53,106 bases of DNA from NCBI RefSeq assembly GCF_900109525.1, contig NZ_FOAN01000018.1, positions 1 through 53,106 of the forward strand, in the 5' to 3' direction. The number at the start of each line of letters is the position of its first letter. Positions within the stretch are counted from its first letter, which is position 1. Both the position numbers and the translations under genes were made by a program. A model generated the notes under the pieces. It was not told the origin of the DNA and ran no database searches. It saw only the letters and a list, made by a program, of their open reading frames with translations. Origin of the DNA: Allobosea lupini. Lineage in GTDB: Bacteria > Pseudomonadota > Alphaproteobacteria > Rhizobiales > Beijerinckiaceae. Shown in pieces: positions 1 to 8,252 of this stretch.

Positions 1-790
1 CTCCGCCGCCAATGCGACGGTGCGCGACCTCGTCAACGAGATCAACAAGTCGGGCATCGCCACCGCCTTCGTCGACGAGAAGGGTCAGCTCAACGTCAAG
101 GGCACCGGCTCGGATGCATTGCAGGTCGGTATCGGCGCCTCGGCGGTCGACGGCGCAGCCGCGATCACGAACGCCGACACTGGCGGCGCCAACACCAGCA
201 TCGGCTTTGCGGCCGCTGATCGCACAGGCGCTGGCATTGCTTCTTCCGGCATCACCTCGGCGGTGCGCTCGAACCTGATCGACCAGTACAACGACCTGCG
301 CAGCAAGATCGACGATCTCGCCAAGGATGCCGGCTTCAACGGCATCAACCTGCTCGCCGGCGACCGCCTGTCGGTCGTCTTCAACGAGAAGACCGGCAAG
401 AACCAGACCAAGCTCGACGTTCAGGGCACGCAGCTGACCTCCGACAACCTCGGCATCGTCAAGGCTGGCAACACCCAGCTCGCCGGCACCACCAACTTCC
501 AGAACGACTCCGATCTGGAAGCCGCGACCAAGTCGCTCACCGGCGCGCTGACCTCGCTGAAGTCCCTCTCCTCGACGTTCGGCGCCAACCTCTCGGTCGT
601 CCAGACTCGCCAGGACTTCACCAAGGACATGGCGAACACCCTGACCACCGGCGCCGACAACCTCGTCAACGCCGACCTCAACCACGAGGCCGCCTCCCTG
701 CTCGCGCTGCAGACCCGTCAGCAGCTTTCGCAGCAGGCGCTCTCGCTCGCCAACCAGGCCGACCAGGGCGTCCTGCGTCTCCTCGGCTGA
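1..790 (+). CDS. Flagellin, C-terminal part (5' end outside window)
   Basis: This is a structural subunit of the flagellar filament, exported through the flagellar type III apparatus. The reading frame is open from base 2 and ends at TGA 788-790, so only about the last 262 residues are visible. The C-terminus LSLANQADQGVLRLLG is the conserved D0 helix of alphaproteobacterial flagellins. The protein is a close paralogue of the next gene: they share the TAFVDEKGQLNVKG block, and bases 251-300 match 1779-1828 at 49 of 50 positions. A strong terminator follows. The missing N-terminus is due only to the window edge. The flagellin assignment is secure; which of the organism's flagellins it is cannot be told from here. 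Confidence 0.95.
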   Translation, partial: SAANATVRDLVNEINKSGIATAFVDEKGQLNVKGTGSDALQVGIGASAVDGAAAITNADTGGANTSIGFAAADRTGAGIASSGITSAVRSNLIDQYNDLRSKIDDLAKDAGFNGINLLAGDRLSVVFNEKTGKNQTKLDVQGTQLTSDNLGIVKAGNTQLAGTTNFQNDSDLEAATKSLTGALTSLKSLSSTFGANLSVVQTRQDFTKDMANTLTTGADNLVNADLNHEAASLLALQTRQQLSQQALSLANQADQGVLRLLG

Positions 791-842
791 TCTTCGGTCC
801 GCAGGAGCGGATCACCCCGCAGAACGCGGGACGAAGCAAAAG

Positions 843-877
843 AGCGGCGGAGCCTCGGCTCCGCCGCTTTTCGTTTG
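843..877 (+). terminator. Rho-independent terminator after flagellin 1
   Basis: A perfect 10-bp stem (843-852 with 859-868) closes a 6-base loop and is followed by TTTTCGTTT. It lies 53 bases after the flagellin stop codon, so the first flagellin is probably a separate transcript from the second. Confidence 0.85.
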
Positions 878-892
878 CGCGCAGCGACGTGA

Positions 893-914
893 TTAACCGT
901 TTGTTAGCCTTAAC
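893..914 (+). promoter_or_regulatory. CtrA-like box upstream of flagellin 2
   Basis: TTAA-N7-TTAG (893-907) is one base off the CtrA consensus TTAA-N7-TTAA known from Caulobacter and relatives. A further TTAAC follows at 910-914. The site lies about 65-85 bases before the flagellin start in a small AT-rich island. CtrA control of flagellar genes is established in several alphaproteobacteria; its use here is inference from the motif and position. Confidence 0.4.
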
Positions 915-977
915 AAAGGATTATTGGCTCAGAGCAAGCTCGTTGAGCGCCGAATCGCGCTGTCTGAGGGACCTGAA

Positions 978-2318
978 ATGGCCAACACCATCCTGTCGAA
1001 CGGCGTCCGCAACAACCTGCTGACCCTCCAGCAGACCACCGCCCAGCAGGGCGTGATCCAGAATCGCCTGGCGACCGGTCGCAAGGTCAATTCGGCGATC
1101 GACAATCCGGTGAACTACTTCACCTCCGTGTCGCTGAATGATCGTTCGAGTCAGCTGACCAACCTGCTCGACGGCATCTCGAACGGTATCCAGACCATCC
1201 AGGCCGCCTCCAAGGGCATCGACGGCATCACCAAGCTGGTTCAGTCGCTGCAGTCGACGATCAAGCAGGCACAGGCCGACGCAGCCCAGAACCGCCCGAC
1301 CAAGGCCGGTGGCGCCTTGGCGAACGCCGCCGAAACCGCGGTGACCAGCAAGAGCCTGAAGGATGTGGCGCTCGACAAGCTGATCGGGGCGCCCGGCGCG
1401 GCTGCTCCCGCTGCGGCGACCGCGACTTCGCCCGGTCATCTCGGCATCAATACGACGACGAACACCAACGCCGCCTTCTCGATCACCGTCGGCTCGGACA
1501 CCTATGAGGCGAGCTTCGCACTGACGGCGACGACCACGGTTCGCGACATCGTCAACGAGATCAATAAATCCGGCCTCGTGACGGCATTCGTCGACGAGAA
1601 GGGCCAGCTCAACGTCAAGGGCAAGGGCTCCCAGACCGTCGAGTTCGGTTTCGGCGTCGGCAACGCCGGCCCGGCCGCCATCACTGCGGCGCAGGTCGCC
1701 GGCACCAACAGCAACACTGCGATCAACTTCGCCGCAGCCGACGCCGATGTCGGCACTTCGACCATCACCTCGTCGAACATCACCTCGGCGGTGCGCTCGA
1801 ACCTGATCGACCAGTTCAACGACCTGCGCGACAAGATCGACGATCTCGCCAAGGATTCGAGCTACAACGGCATCAACTTGCTCTCTGGCGACCGCCTCTC
1901 GATCGTCTTCAACGAGAAGACCGGCCGCAACCAGACCAGGCTCGACATCCAGGGCTCGACCATCACGGCCGACAACCTCGGCATCCCGCGCGCGATCAAC
2001 ACGCAGCTGGCGGGTTTCATCAACTTCCAGAACGACATGGATCTCGAGAAGGCGACCGCCGCCCTGACCGGCTCGCTGAGCTCTTTGAAGTCGCTGGCCT
2101 CGACGCTCGGCTCGAACCTCTCGGTCGCCCAGACACGGCAGGATTTCACCAAGGAACTCGCCAACGTGCTGACCACCGGCGCGGGCAATCTCGTCCTGGC
2201 CGATCCGAACGAGGAAGGCGCCAGCCTGCTCGCGCTCAACACGCGCCAGCAGCTCTCGCAGACCGCCCTCTCGCTCGCCAACCAGGCCGACCAGGGCGTG
2301 CTGCGCCTGTTCGGCTGA
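978..2318 (+). CDS. Flagellin
   Basis: Complete 446-residue flagellin, the filament subunit. The ATG at 978 gives the expected N-terminus MANTILSNGVRNNLLTLQQT and is preceded by GAGGGA; the frame stays open upstream, but that extension is not flagellin-like. The N-terminal coiled-coil domain covers about residues 1-130. An Ala/Pro-rich linker lies near residues 140-155, then a variable central domain. The C-terminal helical domain ends LSLANQADQGVLRLFG. It is paralogous to the truncated flagellin upstream, with near-identical DNA blocks. flbT and flaF follow within 36 bases, so filament subunit and its regulators are probably co-transcribed. A CtrA-like box precedes it. Confidence 0.96.
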   Translation: MANTILSNGVRNNLLTLQQTTAQQGVIQNRLATGRKVNSAIDNPVNYFTSVSLNDRSSQLTNLLDGISNGIQTIQAASKGIDGITKLVQSLQSTIKQAQADAAQNRPTKAGGALANAAETAVTSKSLKDVALDKLIGAPGAAAPAAATATSPGHLGINTTTNTNAAFSITVGSDTYEASFALTATTTVRDIVNEINKSGLVTAFVDEKGQLNVKGKGSQTVEFGFGVGNAGPAAITAAQVAGTNSNTAINFAAADADVGTSTITSSNITSAVRSNLIDQFNDLRDKIDDLAKDSSYNGINLLSGDRLSIVFNEKTGRNQTRLDIQGSTITADNLGIPRAINTQLAGFINFQNDMDLEKATAALTGSLSSLKSLASTLGSNLSVAQTRQDFTKELANVLTTGAGNLVLADPNEEGASLLALNTRQQLSQTALSLANQADQGVLRLFG

Positions 2319-2353
2319 GCCCCCTCCCCTCATAGCCAGAAGGCGGAACAGAC

Positions 2354-2746
2354 ATGGCCCTCAAGGTCGAGCTCAAGCCCAACGAGCGCATCATCATCGG
2401 CTCGGTCGTCATCCGCAACGACGAGCAGCGCACGCGCTTCTTCATCGAGGGCGAGGCGCCGATCCTGCGCGAGAAGGATATCCTCACCGCGGCCAGCGCC
2501 GACACGCCGGCCAAGAAGATCTACCTCTCGCTACAGCTGATGTATCTGGCTGGCGATCCGACCGAGCAGCACGAGGTCTACTTCCAGCTCGTGCGCGACT
2601 TCATGCAGGCGGCGCCCAGCGCTTTGCCGCATATGTCCGAAATCAATAACTGCATCTTAAGCGGTGAGCTCTACAAAGCTCTCAAGGCTGCCAAGAAGCT
2701 GATCTCATACGAGGCGGAACTGCTCGAGCATGCAAAGCGGGTTTAA
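2354..2746 (+). CDS. flbT: Flagellin synthesis regulator FlbT
   Basis: 130-residue FlbT. In Caulobacter FlbT acts after transcription: it binds the 5' untranslated region of flagellin mRNA and promotes its decay until the hook is finished. The N-terminus (ALKVELKPNERIIIG...VIRN) and the EGEAPILREKDI segment are characteristic, and the length is normal for the family. It starts 36 bases after flagellin 2 and overlaps flaF by 17 bases, so the two regulators are translated together. Adjacency to flagellin fits a role in coupling subunit synthesis to assembly. Confidence 0.93.
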   Translation: MALKVELKPNERIIIGSVVIRNDEQRTRFFIEGEAPILREKDILTAASADTPAKKIYLSLQLMYLAGDPTEQHEVYFQLVRDFMQAAPSALPHMSEINNCILSGELYKALKAAKKLISYEAELLEHAKRV

Positions 2747-3101
2747 TGCCTACGCCGCGGCGTCGAAGACGGCACAGAACGTCCAGTCACCGCGTGAACT
2801 CGAAGCCGGCCTGCTGCTCAAGGCGGGCGCCCGTCTCCAGATGATCGTCGATGATTGGGCCACCCGTTCCGGCGAGCTCGACGGCGCCCTGGCCTATAAC
2901 CGCAAGCTCTGGACCCTTCTGGTCTCGGCGGTGATCGCCGAGGACAATCCGCTGCCGGTCGAGATCAAGCGCAACATCCTCGGCCTCGCGAATTTCATCT
3001 TCAACCGGACGTTCCAGATCGCCGCGGCGCCGGAGCCGGCCGCCATCGGCATCCTCGTCAACATCAACCGCGACATCGCCGCCGGCCTGCGCGGCCGCTG
3101 A
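2730..3101 (+). CDS. flaF: Flagellar biosynthesis regulator FlaF
   Basis: 123-residue FlaF, the usual partner of FlbT. In Caulobacter it is needed for flagellin translation and secretion and counteracts FlbT. The helical N-terminus (YAAASKTAQNVQSPRELEAGLL) and the central LWTLL...NPLPVEIKRNILGLANFI region match the family. The ATG at 2730 lies inside flbT, giving a 17-base overlap that suggests translational coupling. It is the last gene of the plus-strand flagellar unit and is followed by a terminator shared with flgL from the other side. Confidence 0.92.
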   Translation: MQSGFNAYAAASKTAQNVQSPRELEAGLLLKAGARLQMIVDDWATRSGELDGALAYNRKLWTLLVSAVIAEDNPLPVEIKRNILGLANFIFNRTFQIAAAPEPAAIGILVNINRDIAAGLRGR

Positions 3102-3134
3102 ACGCCCTCGGGCGGCAAGTCGGAATACGAACGA

Positions 3135-3162
3135 AAACGGCCCGGAGCGATCCGGGCCGTTT
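3135..3162. terminator. Bidirectional terminator between flaF and flgL
   Basis: A 12-bp perfect stem (3135-3146 with 3151-3162) closes a GCGA tetraloop of the stable GNRA class. On the minus strand it is followed by a T-rich run. It sits between convergent flaF and flgL, so it can stop both transcripts. Confidence 0.85.
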
Positions 3163-3188
3163 CCTGTTTCGGAGCCTTGGCAGAGGCC

Positions 3189-4703
3189 TCAGAGATAATT
3201 CGTCAGGCGCAGCTGCTGCAGCATGGAGGTGGTCTGGTAGCTCGCCTGCAGAGTGGTCTGCAGCGCCAGGATCTGCATCGCCACCTCCTCCTTGGTGATG
3301 TCCTCGACGCCCGCGAGCGTCGTGCTCAGATAGTCCTTGGTTGCGGTGTGCCGCTCCTTGGCCTGCGCCATAGCGGTCTGGGCCGAGCCGAGCTCGACGA
3401 TGATCTCGGACGGCGCCTGCGTCCCGGTCGGGAAGCCGATCGTGCTGCGCACGCGCTCGGTCATCGCACCGTAGGCCAGTTTCGAATTCGGATCGCTCGC
3501 CGGGAAGGTCTCGGCCGCCATGATCGCGAACTGCGCCAGGCCGGTGCGGAAAGCTTCCTCGTTGGCGCGGGCGCCCGCCGCCACCTGCTGGCCCTGGTCG
3601 ACCTGGACGCTCGCTGTCGCCCTGGCGGAGCCGGCGGCATCGTCACCCTGGTACCAGATCACCGTATTGGCGGCTGTGCCCGGCGCCGGCGCAGCGGTTG
3701 CGGTGTCGAAAGGCGGTCCGGGCACCCGAAGCGGCGGATTGCTCTTGCTGCCCGCGAAGAAATCCTTGGCCGCGACCTGGGCCGACGACGCCGACAGCGA
3801 GGTCTTCGCCTCGCGCGACAGCGCCGCGCCGATCGCGGTCCGCAGGTTCGCGGCGGTCGCGTTCGCGTCCACGCCAATGACGAAGCCTTCGGCCGGGTCA
3901 CCGGTGGTGCCCGACGCACGCGCCGTCAGGGTGATCTCCTCCGTCGTGCCGTCGGGAAGCGTCAGCGCGAACTTCAGCGTATCGCCCGGCTGCGGCTGCG
4001 CGGCGACGTTGACGGCAATGTCGGCGGGCGGCCCGGCATTGTAGGCCGTGGTCATCGCCGCCGTGCTGCTGGAGGCGCCGGTCAGCTTGAAGCCATAGGG
4101 CAGCCCGGCCGCCTCCTCGGCGATCGTCGCATTGGTGCCGGCGCCGCCGGTGACGAGACGGCCCATGCCGCCGGCGCCGATATCGGCCTGCTTGCGTTCG
4201 GAGATCAGCTGCTTCAGGCCGGCATGAGTGGCATCGCCATCCATGATCAGCGAATAGTCCACCACGGGCTCGACATCGGAGGTGCGGCCCGAGAACAAAT
4301 AGCGGCCATTCACCTGCGAATTCAGCAGATCGAGCGTCTGCTTGAACTTTTCCTCGGCCAGCACCTGCGGCGAGGTACGCCCGGTCGATGTCTCGACATA
4401 GCTGTCCGGCCGGGCATCGGCCCGTGTCTCGCCGGCGAGCTTGGTGAAGTTCTCGACCGCCGTGGTCATCAGCTTGAGGTTGACGTCCGAGCGCTGGATG
4501 CTGGTGAGAAAGCCGTCCAACGTCGAGAGCTTGTCGTTGAGGTCGAGGCTGGTGCCGCGATCCATGCCGAGGCCGGCATAAGTCTGCGACTTCTTCTGCG
4601 TCGCGAGCTGCCGCTGCAGATCCTCGAGCTGGCCGCGCATCGAGACGAACTGGTTGGGATTGGCGAGGCGGTAGGCGCCGGTACCGGTCGGTGTGATGGT
4701 CAT
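3189..4703 (-). CDS. flgL: Flagellar hook-associated protein FlgL
   Basis: 504-residue hook-filament junction protein (HAP3), which joins FlgK to the flagellin filament. The start ATG has GAGGAGG seven bases upstream. The N-terminal helical region (about 1-130) and the C-terminus (EEVAMQILALQTTLQASYQT...LTNYL) are flagellin/FlgL-like. The central part (roughly 170-370) is a long variable domain of beta-rich composition. That makes the protein clearly longer than the roughly 300-350 residues usual for FlgL. It lies 11 bases after flgK in the same operon, and the flgK stop codon is next to its ribosome binding site. Confidence 0.88.
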   Translation of the reverse strand: MTITPTGTGAYRLANPNQFVSMRGQLEDLQRQLATQKKSQTYAGLGMDRGTSLDLNDKLSTLDGFLTSIQRSDVNLKLMTTAVENFTKLAGETRADARPDSYVETSTGRTSPQVLAEEKFKQTLDLLNSQVNGRYLFSGRTSDVEPVVDYSLIMDGDATHAGLKQLISERKQADIGAGGMGRLVTGGAGTNATIAEEAAGLPYGFKLTGASSSTAAMTTAYNAGPPADIAVNVAAQPQPGDTLKFALTLPDGTTEEITLTARASGTTGDPAEGFVIGVDANATAANLRTAIGAALSREAKTSLSASSAQVAAKDFFAGSKSNPPLRVPGPPFDTATAAPAPGTAANTVIWYQGDDAAGSARATASVQVDQGQQVAAGARANEEAFRTGLAQFAIMAAETFPASDPNSKLAYGAMTERVRSTIGFPTGTQAPSEIIVELGSAQTAMAQAKERHTATKDYLSTTLAGVEDITKEEVAMQILALQTTLQASYQTTSMLQQLRLTNYL

Positions 4704-4714
4704 GACCTACCTCC

Positions 4715-6574
4715 TCACAGTCTCATCAGCACGTCGAGCAACTCCTTGACGGTGGAGATGACGCGTGCGTTGGCGGCGTAGGCGCTCTGCAACTCGATCA
4801 GCGTCGACATTTCCTGATCGACATTGACCTTGGTGTCCTCGAGGAAACGGCTCTGCACCGAGGAGAAGGCGACCTGCTGCCCCTCGTCGAGGCGCTTGGC
4901 CTGCTCGCTCGCCTGGCCCTGGCCGGCGACGACGCGCTGGACCAGGCTGGACACCGTGCCGGTCGAGGTCGCGGTCGAGCCGTCGAAGCCGGTCGCGTTG
5001 GTGAAGCTGCGCTGGCTCGAGGTCAGACGGTCGTAGAGGAATTTCGGCCGGGTGACGTCGCCCTGCGGCGTCGCCGGGCTGGTGTTGTAGACGACGAGCC
5101 GCGAGCGGTCTGCGACCAGATCCGGATTGACGGCGATGCGCGAGGCGAAACCGACCGACTGCGCCCCACCCTCATAGGAACCGGTATAGGCGGCATTGTT
5201 GCGCCCCGCGTCGACGAAGAACGGCATTTCGGCGGTGCCGCCGGTCAGCGAGGTCTGGGTCGGGCGCGCGGTCAGGCCGGCGACGTCGCGCGTCGCGCTG
5301 CCGACGACCCGCAGCGTCGAGCCGGTGTTGGACACGGTGAAGCCGGCGCCGACGGCCGCCTGGATCTGCGTCGCGACGGATGCGGGGCCACCGGAGAAGT
5401 CGATGCCGACGACGCGGTTGTTGGCGTCGCCCTGGGCCGAGGCCGGCAAGGGCAGCGACGTCGCCGAGTCGACGCGCACGAAGGTGAAGCGCTGGGTCTG
5501 CCCGCTCGGCGGGACTTTGTAGTCCAGCGTCACCGAGTTGCCGGCGGCCAACCCGCTGAGGTCGACGTCGAAGCCGTTGAAGCCGCCGGCCGTGACCGCC
5601 GTGCCGGCGATCTCGCGATCGGAGAGCGCGCTCGAGAGCTGGGCGGCGATCTCGTCGAGCTGCGCCTGTGCCTGAACCAGCGTCTTGTCGCGCAGTTCGA
5701 CCAGCGCGCCGATCTCGCCGGAGCGGAAGGTGTTGTTGGCGATCGCGTCGAACGTGTTGCCGTTCAGGTCGCGCGCGACGATCGTGCCGACCGTCCGCTT
5801 GGTCGGGTCGCTGCTCCATTGCGATTGCGGGCCGATATTGGCGCGCGCGTCGAACTCGAACTTGACCGTCGGGCGGCCGTCGAAGAGCTGCGTGCCCGAG
5901 GCGGTGGTGATGCTGAGCGCGCCGTTCGGGCGTTCGTCGGTGCGGATCTCGACATATTGCGAGAGCTCGGAAACGATGCGGTCACGCTGGTCGCGCAGAT
6001 CCGCCGTGCCGGAGGTCTGCTGGGCGTTGACGATCCGTGCATTGACGTTGGTCAGCTGGTCGAGCAGCTCGTTGACGCGTGTGACCCCCGCGCCGATGCC
6101 GGCCTCGGCCTGCGAGCGCTGCTGCTGGACGCCGTCCGACAGCCCCCGCAGCCGGTTGGCGAGCTGGCTCGCCGCATCGAGCACCGCCGTGCGGTTGGTG
6201 TAGGAGGACGGGTCGTTCTGCAGCGCCTGCAGCGAATTGGTGAAGGTGCTGTACATCGAGTCCAGCGCCGTCTTGCTGCCGGGAGCACCAAAGAGCTGGT
6301 CGAGATTGGCGAAGACCTGGGCGCGGGTCGAGGTATAGGACGCGCCCGAGCTCTCCTGCAGCAGCTGGTGCTGGACGATGCGGTCGAGCAGCCGCTGGAC
6401 GTTGGGGTTGCTGACCCCGACGGTGCCGCCGCTGATCGAGTCGACGCTGGAGACATTGCGCCGGACATAGCCCGGCGTGCTGGCATTGGCGACGTTCTGC
6501 GAGACGACGCCGATGCCGATCTGGGCGCTGTTCAGCCCGGAAATCGACGTGCCGAGTGCGGTATTGAGACCCAT
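4715..6574 (-). CDS. flgK: Flagellar hook-associated protein FlgK
   Basis: 619-residue HAP1, the first junction protein on the hook tip. I place the start at ATG 6574 (MGLNTALGTSISGL) because AGGAG lies seven bases upstream; a TTG two codons earlier is less likely. The N-terminal rod/hook motif (LNSAQIGIGVVSQNVANASTPGYVRR) is clear. The C-terminus (STLIELQSAYAANARVISTV) is the conserved axial-protein helix. A coiled region around residues 130-200 is followed by variable beta domains. It is the middle gene of flgE-flgK-flgL, with a 77-base gap after flgE. Confidence 0.94.
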   Translation of the reverse strand: MGLNTALGTSISGLNSAQIGIGVVSQNVANASTPGYVRRNVSSVDSISGGTVGVSNPNVQRLLDRIVQHQLLQESSGASYTSTRAQVFANLDQLFGAPGSKTALDSMYSTFTNSLQALQNDPSSYTNRTAVLDAASQLANRLRGLSDGVQQQRSQAEAGIGAGVTRVNELLDQLTNVNARIVNAQQTSGTADLRDQRDRIVSELSQYVEIRTDERPNGALSITTASGTQLFDGRPTVKFEFDARANIGPQSQWSSDPTKRTVGTIVARDLNGNTFDAIANNTFRSGEIGALVELRDKTLVQAQAQLDEIAAQLSSALSDREIAGTAVTAGGFNGFDVDLSGLAAGNSVTLDYKVPPSGQTQRFTFVRVDSATSLPLPASAQGDANNRVVGIDFSGGPASVATQIQAAVGAGFTVSNTGSTLRVVGSATRDVAGLTARPTQTSLTGGTAEMPFFVDAGRNNAAYTGSYEGGAQSVGFASRIAVNPDLVADRSRLVVYNTSPATPQGDVTRPKFLYDRLTSSQRSFTNATGFDGSTATSTGTVSSLVQRVVAGQGQASEQAKRLDEGQQVAFSSVQSRFLEDTKVNVDQEMSTLIELQSAYAANARVISTVKELLDVLMRL

Positions 6575-6651
6575 CGTCAACTCCTGTCGTCTTTGGCTCT
6601 TGTTCTATGGCCCGGCCCTTCTGGGCCGTCAGGCCAGGCTGCTCTCAGCGC

Positions 6652-8064
6652 TCAGCGGATGATGTTGAAGACGTCGCGCAGCATCTCCTGCGCCGTCGAG
6701 ATCACCTTGGTGTTGGCCGAATAGGCCTGCTGGGTGACGATCATCTTCGAGAACTCGTCGGCGATGTCGGTGTTGGACTGCTCGACATTGCCGCCGATCA
6801 GCGCCGCAGTGCCGAGGCCAACGATCGGCGCGCCCGACTCGATCGTCTCCTCGAAGGCGCCGCCATCGAGACGCTTCAGCGCATTCCCGGCGTTGAAGCG
6901 GGCGACCGCGATCTGCGCCAGCGGCACGACTTGGCCGTTGCTGAACGTGCCGATCACCTGGCCTTCGTTCGAGATCGAGACCCGGTCGAGCGTACCGGCG
7001 GTGTAACCGTTCTGGCGGATGCTGCGGGCGTCGATCTGGCCGCTGGTATCACCGTTCTGGGTCAGGCTGGTGCCGTTGGTGACGATGCTGATCGGCGCGG
7101 AGGCAGGCGAGATGGCGTTTCCACCGATCGTCATTGGCGGGATCGTGATGTTGCCGCTGGCCGGCGAAGTCATCTTGCCGGTGTTGTCGAAGGTGATGTC
7201 GGTATCGACATTTCGATAGGCGACGGTCGTACCGGTCGCGCCGGTGTTCTCGGCGATGAACAGGTTCCAGGTATCGGCCACCGCCGGCGGGCCAGCCGCG
7301 GCATTGGAGACCTTGGCCCAGCGCAGCTCGACGCTGGTCGCCTTGCCGAGCGTATCGTAGACCGTGACCGAGCCACCGGGGATCGAGCGGTTGAGGAAGG
7401 TGGTCAGGTCGCTGCCCACCACGGTGCCGGTACCGCCCGAGGCGGTCGTTCCGGGATTCGTACCGAAGCCGGTGCCGGCATTGAGCAGCTCGGAGCCCGG
7501 GGTCGAGGTATTGGCGTTGTTGGTCTTCGGATAGGCCGGGATGTTGGCGCTGTATTCGATCTGGGTCGTCGCCTTGGCCGGGAACTGGTCCTTGGTGATG
7601 CGCAGCACGTCGGGCTGGCTGCCGATGATCTGGCCGGTGACAGGGTCGATCTTCTGGCCCTTGAGGTAATAGCCGGCGCCGTTGACGAGGTAGCCGTCGG
7701 CGTCGAAGTCGAAATCGCCGCGGCGGGTGTAGAGATTGCTGTTGGCGAACTGTGTCGAAGCGCCGACGCCGCTCTGGCGCTGGTCGACGACGAAGAAGCC
7801 GTCGCCGTTGATCGCGGCGTTGGTGTCGATGCGCGTCGCGTTGAGGTCGCCCTGGATCGTGTTGGTGGCGCGGCTATAGGAGGCGACCGAGCCGGCGATC
7901 TGCCGGTTCAGCGCCGAATCCGGCACCAGGTCGGAAAAGCTGGTATCGACCCGCTTGAAGCCGGCGGTGCGCGAGTTCGCGATGTTGCCGGAGATATTCT
8001 CGAGGGCGTAGGACTGGGCCTGCATGCCCGTCACCGCCGTCGTCAGCGCACTGAAAACACCCAT
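6652..8064 (-). CDS. flgE: Flagellar hook protein FlgE
   Basis: 470-residue hook subunit. The N-terminus (FSALTTAVTGMQAQSYALEN, then NIANSRTAGFKR) and the C-terminus (DEFSKMIVTQQAYSANTKVI) are the paired axial-protein helices. Between them lie the flgE beta domains, including LYTRRGDFDFDADGYLVN. A GAGG precedes the ATG by about six bases. It is the first gene of the minus-strand hook operon, so the promoter should lie within 8065-8252. I could not identify a convincing consensus there. Confidence 0.93.
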   Translation of the reverse strand: MGVFSALTTAVTGMQAQSYALENISGNIANSRTAGFKRVDTSFSDLVPDSALNRQIAGSVASYSRATNTIQGDLNATRIDTNAAINGDGFFVVDQRQSGVGASTQFANSNLYTRRGDFDFDADGYLVNGAGYYLKGQKIDPVTGQIIGSQPDVLRITKDQFPAKATTQIEYSANIPAYPKTNNANTSTPGSELLNAGTGFGTNPGTTASGGTGTVVGSDLTTFLNRSIPGGSVTVYDTLGKATSVELRWAKVSNAAAGPPAVADTWNLFIAENTGATGTTVAYRNVDTDITFDNTGKMTSPASGNITIPPMTIGGNAISPASAPISIVTNGTSLTQNGDTSGQIDARSIRQNGYTAGTLDRVSISNEGQVIGTFSNGQVVPLAQIAVARFNAGNALKRLDGGAFEETIESGAPIVGLGTAALIGGNVEQSNTDIADEFSKMIVTQQAYSANTKVISTAQEMLRDVFNIIR

Positions 8065-8252
8065 CGCAACCTCACCTGGTCACCTGACCTGGACAGCGCC
8101 CCCCATGGGCGGCATGTCGAACCGAGGCTGGTTTTGCACGGCCTGTGCCAGGGCCATGCGTGAGATATTTCAAGGGCTTGGATGGTTTTCGAAAGGTTTC
8201 CGGACGATTCCGACCGGGCAGATTCGTCCGCTACCGGCAAATTCTGCCGGGC

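Noticed and set aside
921..2333. Long minus-strand open frame opposite flagellin 2
   Set aside because: It mirrors a clear flagellin gene codon by codon. Its product is Arg/Gly-rich low-complexity sequence typical of antisense frames in GC-rich DNA.
3177..4781. Long plus-strand frame opposite flgL
   Set aside because: Antisense of flgL, with Arg/Leu/Gly-rich composition and no domain; it also runs through the start region of flgL.
6607..8163. Long plus-strand frame opposite flgE
   Set aside because: Antisense of the hook protein gene with shadow composition and no ribosome binding site or domain.
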